NCBI GenBank assembly: GCA_021819025.1
Contig: JAKASN010000023.1
Coordinates: 1-10,725 of the forward strand
From: Actinomycetes bacterium
Lineage (GTDB): Bacteria > Actinomycetota > Acidimicrobiia > Acidimicrobiales > Acidimicrobiaceae
DNA: 10,725 nt
Direction: 5' to 3'
The translations under genes and the position numbers were made by a program. Positions 1 to 6,344 of this stretch are shown here, one piece after another (position 1 is the stretch's first letter; the number at the start of each line of letters is the position of its first letter). The notes beneath the pieces were generated by a model, which did not search any database, was not told the DNA's origin, and saw only the letters and a list, made by a program, of their open reading frames with translations.

Positions 1-497
1 CCGAGGCGTGTCTTAGAGAGCAGCAAGTGGATCGCCACCATCGCCAAGATCGCGATGGCGATTATCGCCAGCTGCGCATGGGTAAAGCTGAATGGTCCAA
101 TATTGACCGGCTGGGAGATCGCGACGGGGTATTGGTCGAATCCCACCCCATAGAAGATCTGGAGAATGTTGTCCATCACCAAGGAGAGGCCGAAAGTGAC
201 GATCAGCATGTAAAAGAGCGATTTGCGCCGGCGCACAAAAGGCGAGAGCACCGACTCCGAGACCAGCATGGAAACCAAGCCCGTCCCCACGGTGGCCAAG
301 ACCACTGCAGTCCAAAAAGGCAGATGCAGAGTCTGAGAAAAGGTGTAGGCGAGCAGCATCCCTACCCCTAAGTAGGAACCGTAGGCAAAGTTGACGAAGT
401 TCGTCACGCCAAATTGCAGCGAGAGGCCCACACTGAGCAGCGAGAGGACTGATGCGGTAACGAGGCCGAAGCCCACAGTAAGGAGAAAGAGCTTCAC
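1..497 (-). CDS. livH: LivH-type branched-chain amino acid/amide ABC transporter permease (partial, N-terminal half)
   Basis: This is an inner-membrane permease subunit of a high-affinity ABC importer of the branched-chain amino acid family, whose members also take up amides, urea and related compounds. About 165 codons are present of a usual length near 290, and the gene leaves the window at base 1. The reading is hydrophobic throughout. It contains FGVTNFVNFAYGSYLG (about residues 25-40), matching the family's 'LGLxNFAHG' region, and FGLSLVMDNILQIFYG further on, matching the second conserved block. It breaks off just after LLLSKTRLG, the start of the cytoplasmic loop that contacts the ATPases. 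The GTG at 497 is the only possible start: an in-frame TAA lies 13 codons upstream (534-536) with no other start codon between, and AGGGGAG sits about 8 bases before the GTG. The partner genes (livM, livG, livF, binding protein) would lie to the left. The substrate cannot be told from this fragment. Confidence 0.87.
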   Translation of the reverse strand, partial: MKLFLLTVGFGLVTASVLSLLSVGLSLQFGVTNFVNFAYGSYLGVGMLLAYTFSQTLHLPFWTAVVLATVGTGLVSMLVSESVLSPFVRRRKSLFYMLIVTFGLSLVMDNILQIFYGVGFDQYPVAISQPVNIGPFSFTHAQLAIIAIAILAMVAIHLLLSKTRL

Positions 498-696
498 GGC
501 GCGATCTCCCCTGCGACGGCCTTCGAACCGGGCTTATGGAAAACGTCATCGGAAGCCACAAGGCATATCGGCCTGCGCAACACGATCCCCCCTATCGAGT
601 CTTTACCAGTGATACAGAGGGTCTTTGCGGCGCCAAAGTGTGCCGAATTTCACCCCCATTGATACTTCTAGGCCGACACACAGTGGAAACACAGAT

Positions 697-719
697 TTAA
701 TTCACAATTAACAGTTAAT
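697..719. promoter_or_regulatory. AT-rich patch with two overlapping inverted repeats upstream of livH
   Basis: Two perfect inverted repeats share bases. One is TTAATT-CAC-AATTAA (697-711) and the other is ATTAAC-A-GTTAAT (707-719). They sit in the only clearly AT-rich stretch of the region (about 690-745), roughly 200 bases upstream of the livH start. Nested palindromes in an AT-rich promoter-like stretch are typical of operators, so this may be a regulator site for the transporter operon. No convincing -35/-10 pair could be assigned, so the role is inferred. Confidence 0.35.
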
Positions 720-1380
720 CCCGTATTTGTAGTTGTGCCCATTAATCCCACACCATCGCTACATGGGGCACCGACCTCGACGCCCTTGCCGAAAATCCTG
801 GACAACGCGCGCTGGCGAGATCGTTGCCTTGCGTGATTGCCCCCCTAGGCGCGTGTCGGCGCGAGCCACCCGCAAGCTCTGAGATTCGCCCAAGCACCCG
901 GAAAAGTCCCGATTGCACCCCCTAACCTGGCTCGATGCAACTGGAATGCCACGCTCGATCCCTTTTGTGATGTCAGCTCGGGAAAATGCCAAGCCGACAA
1001 GTTGCACCGGGTAGCCGAGCGTAGTACTGCCAATCCGCGCTGGGCAAGCGGAAGCGCTTCGAGGCAATCCTTGAGGTTTTGCACTCGCCCAGTGCGGGGC
1101 TAGTCGGCGAGGTCATGCACTAATTTGCGGCAAAGAACAAAAGTCGCCGCGCTCGCAGGCCTGCTCCAACACCGAGCTTCCCCGATTGCCCTGGTATCTG
1201 GTGCCAGCGGTCCATAAGCTCTTTTCCGAAGCTTGACCATGATCGCCTCCGGTAAACCGCGGGAGATTCCCAGGGGAATAGCTCGGTCGCTACGGTCTTG
1301 CGACGTTGCCATCGACCGTTGGGCAAGCTGAAAAACTCCCTCCACGGCAACCTTTGTGGCGGCGACAGCGGCGACTTCCA

Positions 1381-1409
1381 CACCTCAGTATGCCAGGCAT
1401 GCTGAGGTG
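1381..1409. repeat. 29-bp near-perfect palindrome
   Basis: Outer arms CACCTCAG (1381-1388) and CTGAGGTG (1402-1409) are perfectly complementary. Inner arms ATGCC (1390-1394) and GGCAT (1396-1400) are also complementary around a single central A at 1395. The only unpaired position between the two stem parts is T1389 opposite G1401, which would be a wobble pair in RNA. That gives 13 paired positions of 14. It lies in sequence without a recognisable gene and no T-run follows on either strand, so it is not a standard intrinsic terminator. It could be an operator, a recombination or insertion-element end, or an isolated REP-like sequence. Confidence 0.6.
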
Positions 1410-1623
1410 CTCCCCTCGTCGGCACCCAACTCTGTTAGTTAGCGCGGCTCTTCTCCGCTCCAGAATACCTACCCATCTATAGGTCCTCCTTTTCTTTTCG
1501 CCTTCCGGCCGCTTCAGTGTCTTGCGCCCTGCCCACCGAGACGCAACTGAAGCGAGTCGATGGTAGTTGTCCACCTCCCACGTCCAACTAGCGCTGTCGT
1601 GGTTCGTTTGGCGTCCCGGCGTG

Positions 1624-1839
1624 AGCGGCGACATCTCTGCTCTGCATTCGGTATAGGAACCTCTCATCGAGAGCCTTCTTCACTTCCCGGGAGCTCGTCA
1701 CGGCCCAAAGCTCACGTTGCCCGACGCCCTAGTTGTCGCCACCGCAATTGAGAGAGGGGCCGGTGTGCTTGTTACCACTGATCGAGGTTGGCCGACAAAG
1801 AGCAACTTAGGATTCGAAGGAGATCTCATCAGGCTCTAA
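1624..1839 (+). pseudogene. PIN-domain (VapC-like) ribonuclease toxin, C-terminal remnant
   Basis: This frame ends in a TAA at 1837-1839 and reads RHGPKLTLPDALVVATAIERGAG, then VLVTTDRGWP. That is the C-terminal half of a PIN domain: the LPDA helix carries one of the conserved acidic metal ligands, and the TTD carries the last one. PIN proteins of the VapC group are Mg-dependent ribonucleases, usually toxins of about 130-145 residues. Only about 60 codons are open here. A TAG stands in frame at 1654-1656, and the sequence before it (SGDISALHSV) may still belong to the protein. The N-terminal half, with its first conserved Asp, could not be found in any frame, and about 15 residues seem to be missing before RHG. 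No antitoxin gene is visible. I read it as a decayed toxin gene; the family call rests on the LPDA...TTD segment only. Confidence 0.55.
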
Positions 1840-2053
1840 AGCTTGCCTGCGCGTTATTCCTGACACCGAAAAGCGCAACGGTGTATGCCGAACAAAGGAG
1901 GCCATGGGAAGGGGATGCAGTAGTCCCGGCGATGTCGGCTGCCGCAAGCGTTGCGAGCTGGTTCTTATTGTGTGCTCCAAGGTCACCGAGAATTACCAGC
2001 TAAGAGCCACATTAGGTGACGAGACACCAATTACCTAAACCGAATTTCCGTTT
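1840..2053. other. Short stretch without recognisable genes
   Basis: Between the PIN remnant and the 3' end of the integrase remnant nothing further is recognisable. Both remnants converge on this stretch (plus strand from the left, minus strand from the right). No T-run terminator hairpin was found. Confidence 0.4.
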
Positions 2054-2840
2054 TCACTTCCGTTTTGAGCTTTTTTCGCGGCCTGTTTCCGTCTTGCCAA
2101 ATAGCCCTTGCAGCGCCTCTCCAACCTCGAGGCGCTCAGTGGCGAGGTGCCCGTAGTTATCCTTGGTTATCCTCACCGAGCCAAGCCCCAAGGGTATCGG
2201 CCGCCACCTCCAAAGCTACGCCGCCGCTCAGCATGAATGAGGCCGCGCTGTGCCTGAGTTCGTGGAGGTGCCAGTCTCCCAAGCCCGCTTTCACCGCGAG
2301 GCACTTGCACGCCGTCGAGAGGTGGTCGGGGTCGATGCAAGGTCCGAATGGAGTGCTGGAGAGCGCGAGGAGTTCGGCCCGAGCCAAGCCCGCACCTTCG
2401 AGGTGGAGACGTTCGGCGATCTGTGCTTGTCTGCGATCCCCAAGCGCCTCCACGACAAAGCCGGGCAGCGGGATCACCCTTCGGCTCGCAGCGGTCTTTA
2501 GGTCGCCGATAACAGCTTTGCTACCCTCTTTCTCGCGATTGGGGCCTATCGCCAGCGTTTGCACTTTGGAATCGAATTCGCTCCACCTGAGCGCCAGAGC
2601 TTCGCCACGCCTCAAGCCAAGAGCTTACGTGACAACCCAAAGAGCACTAAGGCGATCACCCTTTGCGGCTTCGAGTAGCGCTTGTGCCTCATCTTGGCTG
2701 AGCGCACGGCCTTCGCCGTGTGCTTGGCGTATCGGCGACGAATCTCTCACCGGGTTGCGTTGCGGCCAGCGCCACCTCACGGCCCTTGTGAGACTCTGCG
2801 GCCAAAACGACTCCTCGGCCCCTGCGGGAAACGTCGCCAA
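2054..2840 (-). pseudogene. Tyrosine recombinase / phage-type integrase, degraded
   Basis: Integrases of this family cut and rejoin DNA at attachment sites through a catalytic Tyr. Reading leftwards the remnant shows SLTRAVRW and RNPVRD, the end of the core-binding domain. ALSQDEAQALLEAA follows, and then the catalytic domain: ALGLRRGEALALRW (first Arg), LKTAASRRVIPLP (beta-hairpin Lys), HLHELRHSAASFML (His-x-x-Arg), TLG, and in another frame VRITKDNYGHL with the nucleophilic Tyr. Lesions are clear. An in-frame TAA (2625-2627) lies between WVVT and ALGLRRGE, at a place where the family has an ordinary residue. A one-base shift near the four-base C/G run at 2186-2189 separates TLG from VRITKD. 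The usual His after LG is gone. The N-terminal half is absent, the sequence being cut near the permease 3' end. The shifted frame ends at the TGA at 2054-2056. The gene is therefore inactive but marks a past integrative element. Confidence 0.85.
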
Positions 2841-2875
2841 GGGCGCCCGAGCGACAAATTAAGCCCTGGGCGCCC
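2841..2875 (-). terminator. Hairpin after the NCS1 permease gene (possible terminator without T-run)
   Basis: Two copies of the self-complementary octamer GGGCGCCC (2841-2848 and 2868-2875) can pair as an 8-bp GC stem around a 19-base loop. The structure begins 14 bases past the permease stop codon. No T-tract follows on the minus strand, so it is not a classical intrinsic terminator. It could still end the hyuA-hyuB-permease transcript or protect its 3' end. Because each octamer is itself a palindrome, alternative small hairpins are possible. Confidence 0.35.
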
Positions 2876-2889
2876 CTCGCTTGGCTCAA

Positions 2890-4230
2890 TCAACTAACGG
2901 CTGGCACTCGCTCAACGCTTGGGGCACCGAGTTTCGCAACTGCCAAATATATCACGAAGGCCAAGACCGGCGTGGCTATTGATCCCAAAGTTGCTCCCCA
3001 TGGCCAGTGCGACTGAATGAGAAATATGCCGCAAGCGGCCGAGATGATCCAAGCGGAAATTCCTGCCGGCTTGAAATGTGCAAACGCCGAGTCAGGCTGG
3101 GTTGGGTGAATGATGCTATCGGTTCCTTTGCGCTCGAGGTATATGTGGGCCAAGGCGATGGCCACCCAGCCCGTTACGAGCGATCCTTGCCAGGAGAGCG
3201 CGAGCAGCAGGTACTTGACAACCGGCAGCAGCATGAGAGCAAAGATGATGGCCGCGCCGATGGCCGTCCACACGACGAGAGGCAAGCGAATACGCATGGT
3301 GCGTTCCCCAAATTCCTTGAGATTCGATATCCCCAAGGCGTAGTTTGCTGTGTTGATCCGAGTCTGGGAAACGAAGACTACCAGAAGACCAAGGAGTCCC
3401 ATCAGGTTAACTAACCCGACCGCCACCCCGCCCTCGGTGGCCTGCAGCCCCGGTATCGAGTAGGTGAGAAAAATCCCAATCAATGCGTTGGCGCCAAACG
3501 CCAGCGAGTAAAAGAGCCAGCCAAAAGTGATGTTTCTGTGGAAGCGCGCGTCCTTTACCCGTCCGAGAGCTGCAAAATCCATCGTGTACATCATCAAGAT
3601 CCAGACCCCCATGTAGGCGGAGAAGGTGCCAAGCCAACCCGGGCCGCCTTGGAGGACAGAGAGACCGGGGACCGAGTGGGTGATCCAGGCGCCGTTGAAG
3701 CCGTACTTTGCGCCTGCCCAGACAACGGCAGTGATAAGACCGCCCCAGTAAATGGGCATCAGCCATCCATTGATCTTGTCTAGCCAGTGCCGTATCCCTC
3801 CAGCAACTAAAGGGGCGGTATAAACGACGATGATGGCATACCAAGCGGTCAGTGGTCCTCCAAACTGAGTGCGGAAGGCCACAGCCAGGATCGAGCCTTC
3901 GAACACCGCGTAATAGATCGCCGTGGCGGCAAAGATGATGGTGGCGAGAATCGCTCCGGAACGCCCGAGCAGGGTCCGCGAGAAGCGAGCTACTGTCAAT
4001 CCATGGCGCAACGCGTAGGTGGCCAGGACGCGATTGATCGCCCCATAGACGATGATCGTGAGTACCAAGCCCACGATGGCGTTGACGGTTCCATAGGCCT
4101 TGGCCAAAGCCGCGCCGACGTAGACGAAGAACATGGCGCTTACCAGGCCATACCAGGCCATGGAAAGAGAGCCTGCACTCATCTGCGCGGATTGGTCGAT
4201 AACGGGCTGGCTAGTTTCATTGATGGACAT
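2890..4230 (-). CDS. NCS1-family permease (cytosine/purine/hydantoin-type cation symporter)
   Basis: A 446-residue inner-membrane transporter of the nucleobase:cation symporter-1 family, which carries cytosine, purines, uracil, allantoin, thiamine or hydantoins with a proton or sodium ion. About 12 hydrophobic segments can be placed, at roughly residues 22-42, 47-70, 93-113, 126-145, 152-172, 196-217, 236-258, 271-290, 315-337, 345-365, 388-405 and 413-433. Family signatures are the SLSMAWYGLVSAMFF first helix, MMYTMDFAALGRVKDARFH in the sixth helix and its loop, and SQTRINTANYALGISNLKEF in the eighth, resembling CodB-type members. The length suits the bacterial family. The start ATG at 4230 has a strong AGGAGG 5 bases upstream. 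It is the last gene of the hyuA-hyuB operon, 98 bases after hyuB, so it most likely imports the compound HyuA/HyuB act on, or a close relative. The exact substrate cannot be read from the sequence. Confidence 0.88.
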   Translation of the reverse strand: MSINETSQPVIDQSAQMSAGSLSMAWYGLVSAMFFVYVGAALAKAYGTVNAIVGLVLTIIVYGAINRVLATYALRHGLTVARFSRTLLGRSGAILATIIFAATAIYYAVFEGSILAVAFRTQFGGPLTAWYAIIVVYTAPLVAGGIRHWLDKINGWLMPIYWGGLITAVVWAGAKYGFNGAWITHSVPGLSVLQGGPGWLGTFSAYMGVWILMMYTMDFAALGRVKDARFHRNITFGWLFYSLAFGANALIGIFLTYSIPGLQATEGGVAVGLVNLMGLLGLLVVFVSQTRINTANYALGISNLKEFGERTMRIRLPLVVWTAIGAAIIFALMLLPVVKYLLLALSWQGSLVTGWVAIALAHIYLERKGTDSIIHPTQPDSAFAHFKPAGISAWIISAACGIFLIQSHWPWGATLGSIATPVLAFVIYLAVAKLGAPSVERVPAVS

Positions 4231-4235
4231 GACGA

Positions 4236-4241
4236 CCTCCT
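4236..4241 (-). promoter_or_regulatory. Strong Shine-Dalgarno site of the NCS1 permease
   Basis: AGGAGG on the minus strand, 5 bases before the ATG at 4230. It fixes the start of the permease and allows independent initiation after the 98-base gap from hyuB. Confidence 0.8.
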
Positions 4242-4306
4242 AAAATCAGGCATGGCTCTAGCAACGCGCGTCACAGACGCCATGCACAATGGCTATTTTT
4301 TGGGCG

Positions 4307-4321
4307 CCGGCAAACTGCCGG
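4307..4321 (-). repeat. Intercistronic hairpin between hyuB and the permease gene
   Basis: Perfect inverted repeat CCGGCA-AAC-TGCCGG, a 6-bp GC-rich stem with a 3-base loop starting 7 bases after the hyuB stop. On the minus (transcribed) strand it is followed by a C-rich stretch and then a run of A, not T, so it should not act as an intrinsic terminator. It may mark an RNA-processing or stability point that sets different amounts of enzyme and transporter. The function is inferred. Confidence 0.45.
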
Positions 4322-4328
4322 AAGGTAG

Positions 4329-6332
4329 TTAGCTCCAGTGAGAAGCCGAGCGCCGGGTCATAAGCTCCCGGTACTGGGCGGTAGTGTTGGCAAAGAGTTC
4401 TCCGGTACCCCAGTCGAGGATGACGCCGTAGCGCCGGATCACGTCGAGCAGGGACAACTCTCTTTCTCGGTACCTCTTGGCTACGAGGTTGGCGTCCTCG
4501 GTGAGCCATCCGATGCGCTGGGCACGGATTTGCAGGCGCAACTCGCGCGACCGCTCTTCATCGACGGCGAATTCGTCGAGCTCCGCATCGATCTCGTTGA
4601 TCACGACACCGTAGTCGGCAGCCGCTCGTCCAATCGAAACGTAGCCATCGATGACATCCTCAAGGACTTCGCCATAGGGCCTTTCCAGCGGGTCTCCATA
4701 TCCTCCGCCCCCCGCCGAGGGGCGTGTAAAGGAATCACCTGGCTGCAGGTGCACGGAGGAGAAGTTTGACCCGAGGAAGATCTCCTGATCGGTTCCTTTA
4801 TTCATCCATACTCCATGGGGTATCGAGGGCAGGCCGCCTTCGATACCCCAAGTGATGGAGCGGGCGCGATCACAGCAGTAGCTCATAACCGGACCAGTGG
4901 CATCAGTAAGAGTTCCACCCTTCTCGACCCCAAGGCCTCCGCGGAAACGGCCCGGCCCGCCAGAGTCGCAGGCGATCTGGTGGGAGGTGGTCAAGACTGG
5001 AGAGAGACGCTCTTGACCCTCGACGGACTGGACGGCCAGCCCCGGGCCAAAGACCGGTGCGGTGGCAGTCGCGCCATCCTTGCTCGCGCGGCCACCCCAA
5101 CCACCGGCCATCCAGTCGTACCACATGAAGAAAGGAGCGTCGTCATTGCGGCTGTCGCGTCCTCCCACCAACAAGTACTCCAAGTTGAAGGCGCAGGCCA
5201 TAGCTCGTTCGGGCATGATTTGAGACCAAAGCTCAAAAATGCCATTCATCAGCTTTTCATAAGTGCCTGAGCAGAATCCGGTAACTGCATATGGCCAGCC
5301 CGCATTGACCACGGTGCCTTCTGGCCCAATGTCTGCGGTGACAGCAGCGTAGAAGCCCGAATTGAGGGGCACATCGGGGAAGAAGGTCTTGGTACCGGCA
5401 TAAATCGCCGAATGCGTCGTGCCATAGCCCGAGTTGAGAAAAGTTCCCACGGCGCTCGCCGAGCCGGTCAAGTCGTAGTGGATGCCCTTTCCATCCAGCG
5501 TCAATTTGATGCGAATGGGTACGAGTCCTTCGGGCTTGTCGGGGTCGAAGTCGATATAGTCGACAGTCTCCCACACTCCTTTGGGGAGATGCTCAAGGCT
5601 CCGGCGCACGATCCTCTCCACGTAATCCTGGCTTTCCTGCATTGCTTGCACCACGGTGGCGGTGGAATACTTGTCGACGAGCCTGAGAACTTCGCGCTCA
5701 CAAACCGCTGTGGCCTCGCTTTGCGCGTGCAGGTCGCCCATCGCCTGGCGCGGGGCCCGGGTATTGGAGACCAGCAGCTGCGCCACGTCATGGAGGAAGA
5801 CTCCTTTGCTCCATATGCGTACCGGGGTGATGCGCAGTCCCTCGCCAAAGTGCTCTCGAGCATTTACGTCAAAGGATCCCGGTACCGCGCCTCCGATGTC
5901 AGCCCAGTGTCCCTTGTTTTGAGCAAAGGCAATCACCCGGCCCTCAGAAAAGATCGGCCTGATGAAGCTGACGTCGTTGAAGTGCGTGCCACCGCGGTAA
6001 GGGTCATTGACAGCAAAGACATCCCCCGGGTGAATGTCGTGGCTGAATTCCTCGAGCACCGCCTTGCATTGGAAGTGCAAAGTGCCAACATGCACTGCGA
6101 TGTCGCCGGTCCCTTGCATCACCGTGTTGCCTCTCGCGTCGCACAATGCCGATGAGAAGTCGCGCGAGTAAATGACAAAGGAATAGCAGGTCCTCAGTAT
6201 CTGCTCACTCATCAGGTCAACCGCAGTCGCGAAGGCATTCTTCAGCACTTCAAAGGTGACCGGATCGAGCGCACGGTCGGGTTCATTGCTGCTCTGGCTG
6301 CTTGCTTGGTCGGCCAGCCTCACGTTAGTCAT
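4329..6332 (-). CDS. hyuB: Hydantoinase B / oxoprolinase family subunit (HyuB)
   Basis: A 667-residue cytoplasmic subunit of the HyuA/HyuB enzyme group, which includes ATP-dependent N-methylhydantoinase, 5-oxoprolinase, caprolactamase and the acetone/acetophenone carboxylases. The HyuB domain runs from about residue 22 (LDPVTFEVLKNAF) to about 552. Hallmarks in order are SRDFSSALCDARG (56-68), GDVFAVNDPYRGGTHFNDV (103-121) with its probable metal and substrate residues, NKGHWADIGGAVPGS (139-153), MGDLHAQSEA (198-207), SGGPGRFRGGLG (457-468) and the terminal SAGGGGYGDPLERP (539-552). About 100 residues follow, ending in RYGVILDWGTGELF and a basic tail. That makes it longer than the shortest HyuB proteins; such tails occur in some members. 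The ATG at 6332 overlaps the hyuA stop by 4 bases (ATGA) and has GGAGGA 6 bases upstream, inside hyuA. Translation is thus probably coupled and the two proteins form one complex. Substrate unresolved. Confidence 0.9.
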   Translation of the reverse strand: MTNVRLADQASSQSSNEPDRALDPVTFEVLKNAFATAVDLMSEQILRTCYSFVIYSRDFSSALCDARGNTVMQGTGDIAVHVGTLHFQCKAVLEEFSHDIHPGDVFAVNDPYRGGTHFNDVSFIRPIFSEGRVIAFAQNKGHWADIGGAVPGSFDVNAREHFGEGLRITPVRIWSKGVFLHDVAQLLVSNTRAPRQAMGDLHAQSEATAVCEREVLRLVDKYSTATVVQAMQESQDYVERIVRRSLEHLPKGVWETVDYIDFDPDKPEGLVPIRIKLTLDGKGIHYDLTGSASAVGTFLNSGYGTTHSAIYAGTKTFFPDVPLNSGFYAAVTADIGPEGTVVNAGWPYAVTGFCSGTYEKLMNGIFELWSQIMPERAMACAFNLEYLLVGGRDSRNDDAPFFMWYDWMAGGWGGRASKDGATATAPVFGPGLAVQSVEGQERLSPVLTTSHQIACDSGGPGRFRGGLGVEKGGTLTDATGPVMSYCCDRARSITWGIEGGLPSIPHGVWMNKGTDQEIFLGSNFSSVHLQPGDSFTRPSAGGGGYGDPLERPYGEVLEDVIDGYVSIGRAAADYGVVINEIDAELDEFAVDEERSRELRLQIRAQRIGWLTEDANLVAKRYRERELSLLDVIRRYGVILDWGTGELFANTTAQYRELMTRRSASHWS

Positions 6333-6344
6333 TTCGACTCCTCC
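6329..6344 (-). promoter_or_regulatory. Translational coupling site hyuA/hyuB (ATGA overlap plus SD)
   Basis: The hyuA stop TGA (6331-6329) overlaps the hyuB start ATG (6332-6330). A GGAGGA ribosome binding site (6344-6339) lies within the last hyuA codons, 6 bases from the ATG. This arrangement is typical of subunits made in equal amounts. Confidence 0.8.

Larger units (their letters stand above)
498..1623. other. Gene-poor region upstream of livH, no recognisable gene
   Basis: About 1.1 kb between the livH start and the PIN-domain remnant. All six frames were read. The open frames are short (about 100 codons or fewer), have no convincing start context and resemble no protein family I know. 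One minus-strand frame from about 1381 to 845 is interrupted by only a single stop and might be a decayed gene, but I cannot name it. The first 260 bases before livH presumably hold its promoter. Two structured spots, an AT-rich patch at about 690-745 and a palindrome at 1381-1409, are listed separately. Confidence 0.5.

Noticed and set aside
515..535. TTCGAA-containing stretch resembling a tRNA T-loop
   Set aside because: The flanking bases do not form a T-stem and no anticodon or acceptor stem can be drawn. A similar GGTTCGAACC at about 9458-9467 lies inside the regulator's coding sequence.
13..561. Minus-strand open frame of about 182 codons over the livH region
   Set aside because: Arg/Leu/Gly-rich shadow frame; the hydrophobic LivH reading from 497 in another frame carries the family motifs.
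2065..2862. Plus-strand open frame of about 265 codons
   Set aside because: It lies antisense to the integrase remnant, is rich in Ser, Ala and Arg as expected of a shadow frame, and resembles no protein family.
4279..4300. GCCAT-GCACA-ATGGC hairpin followed by a T-run on the plus strand
   Set aside because: The stem is only 5 bp and it would terminate plus-strand transcription, for which no gene exists here.
5412..6155. Plus-strand open frame of about 247 codons inside hyuB
   Set aside because: It is antisense to strongly conserved HyuB coding sequence with no start context or family similarity.
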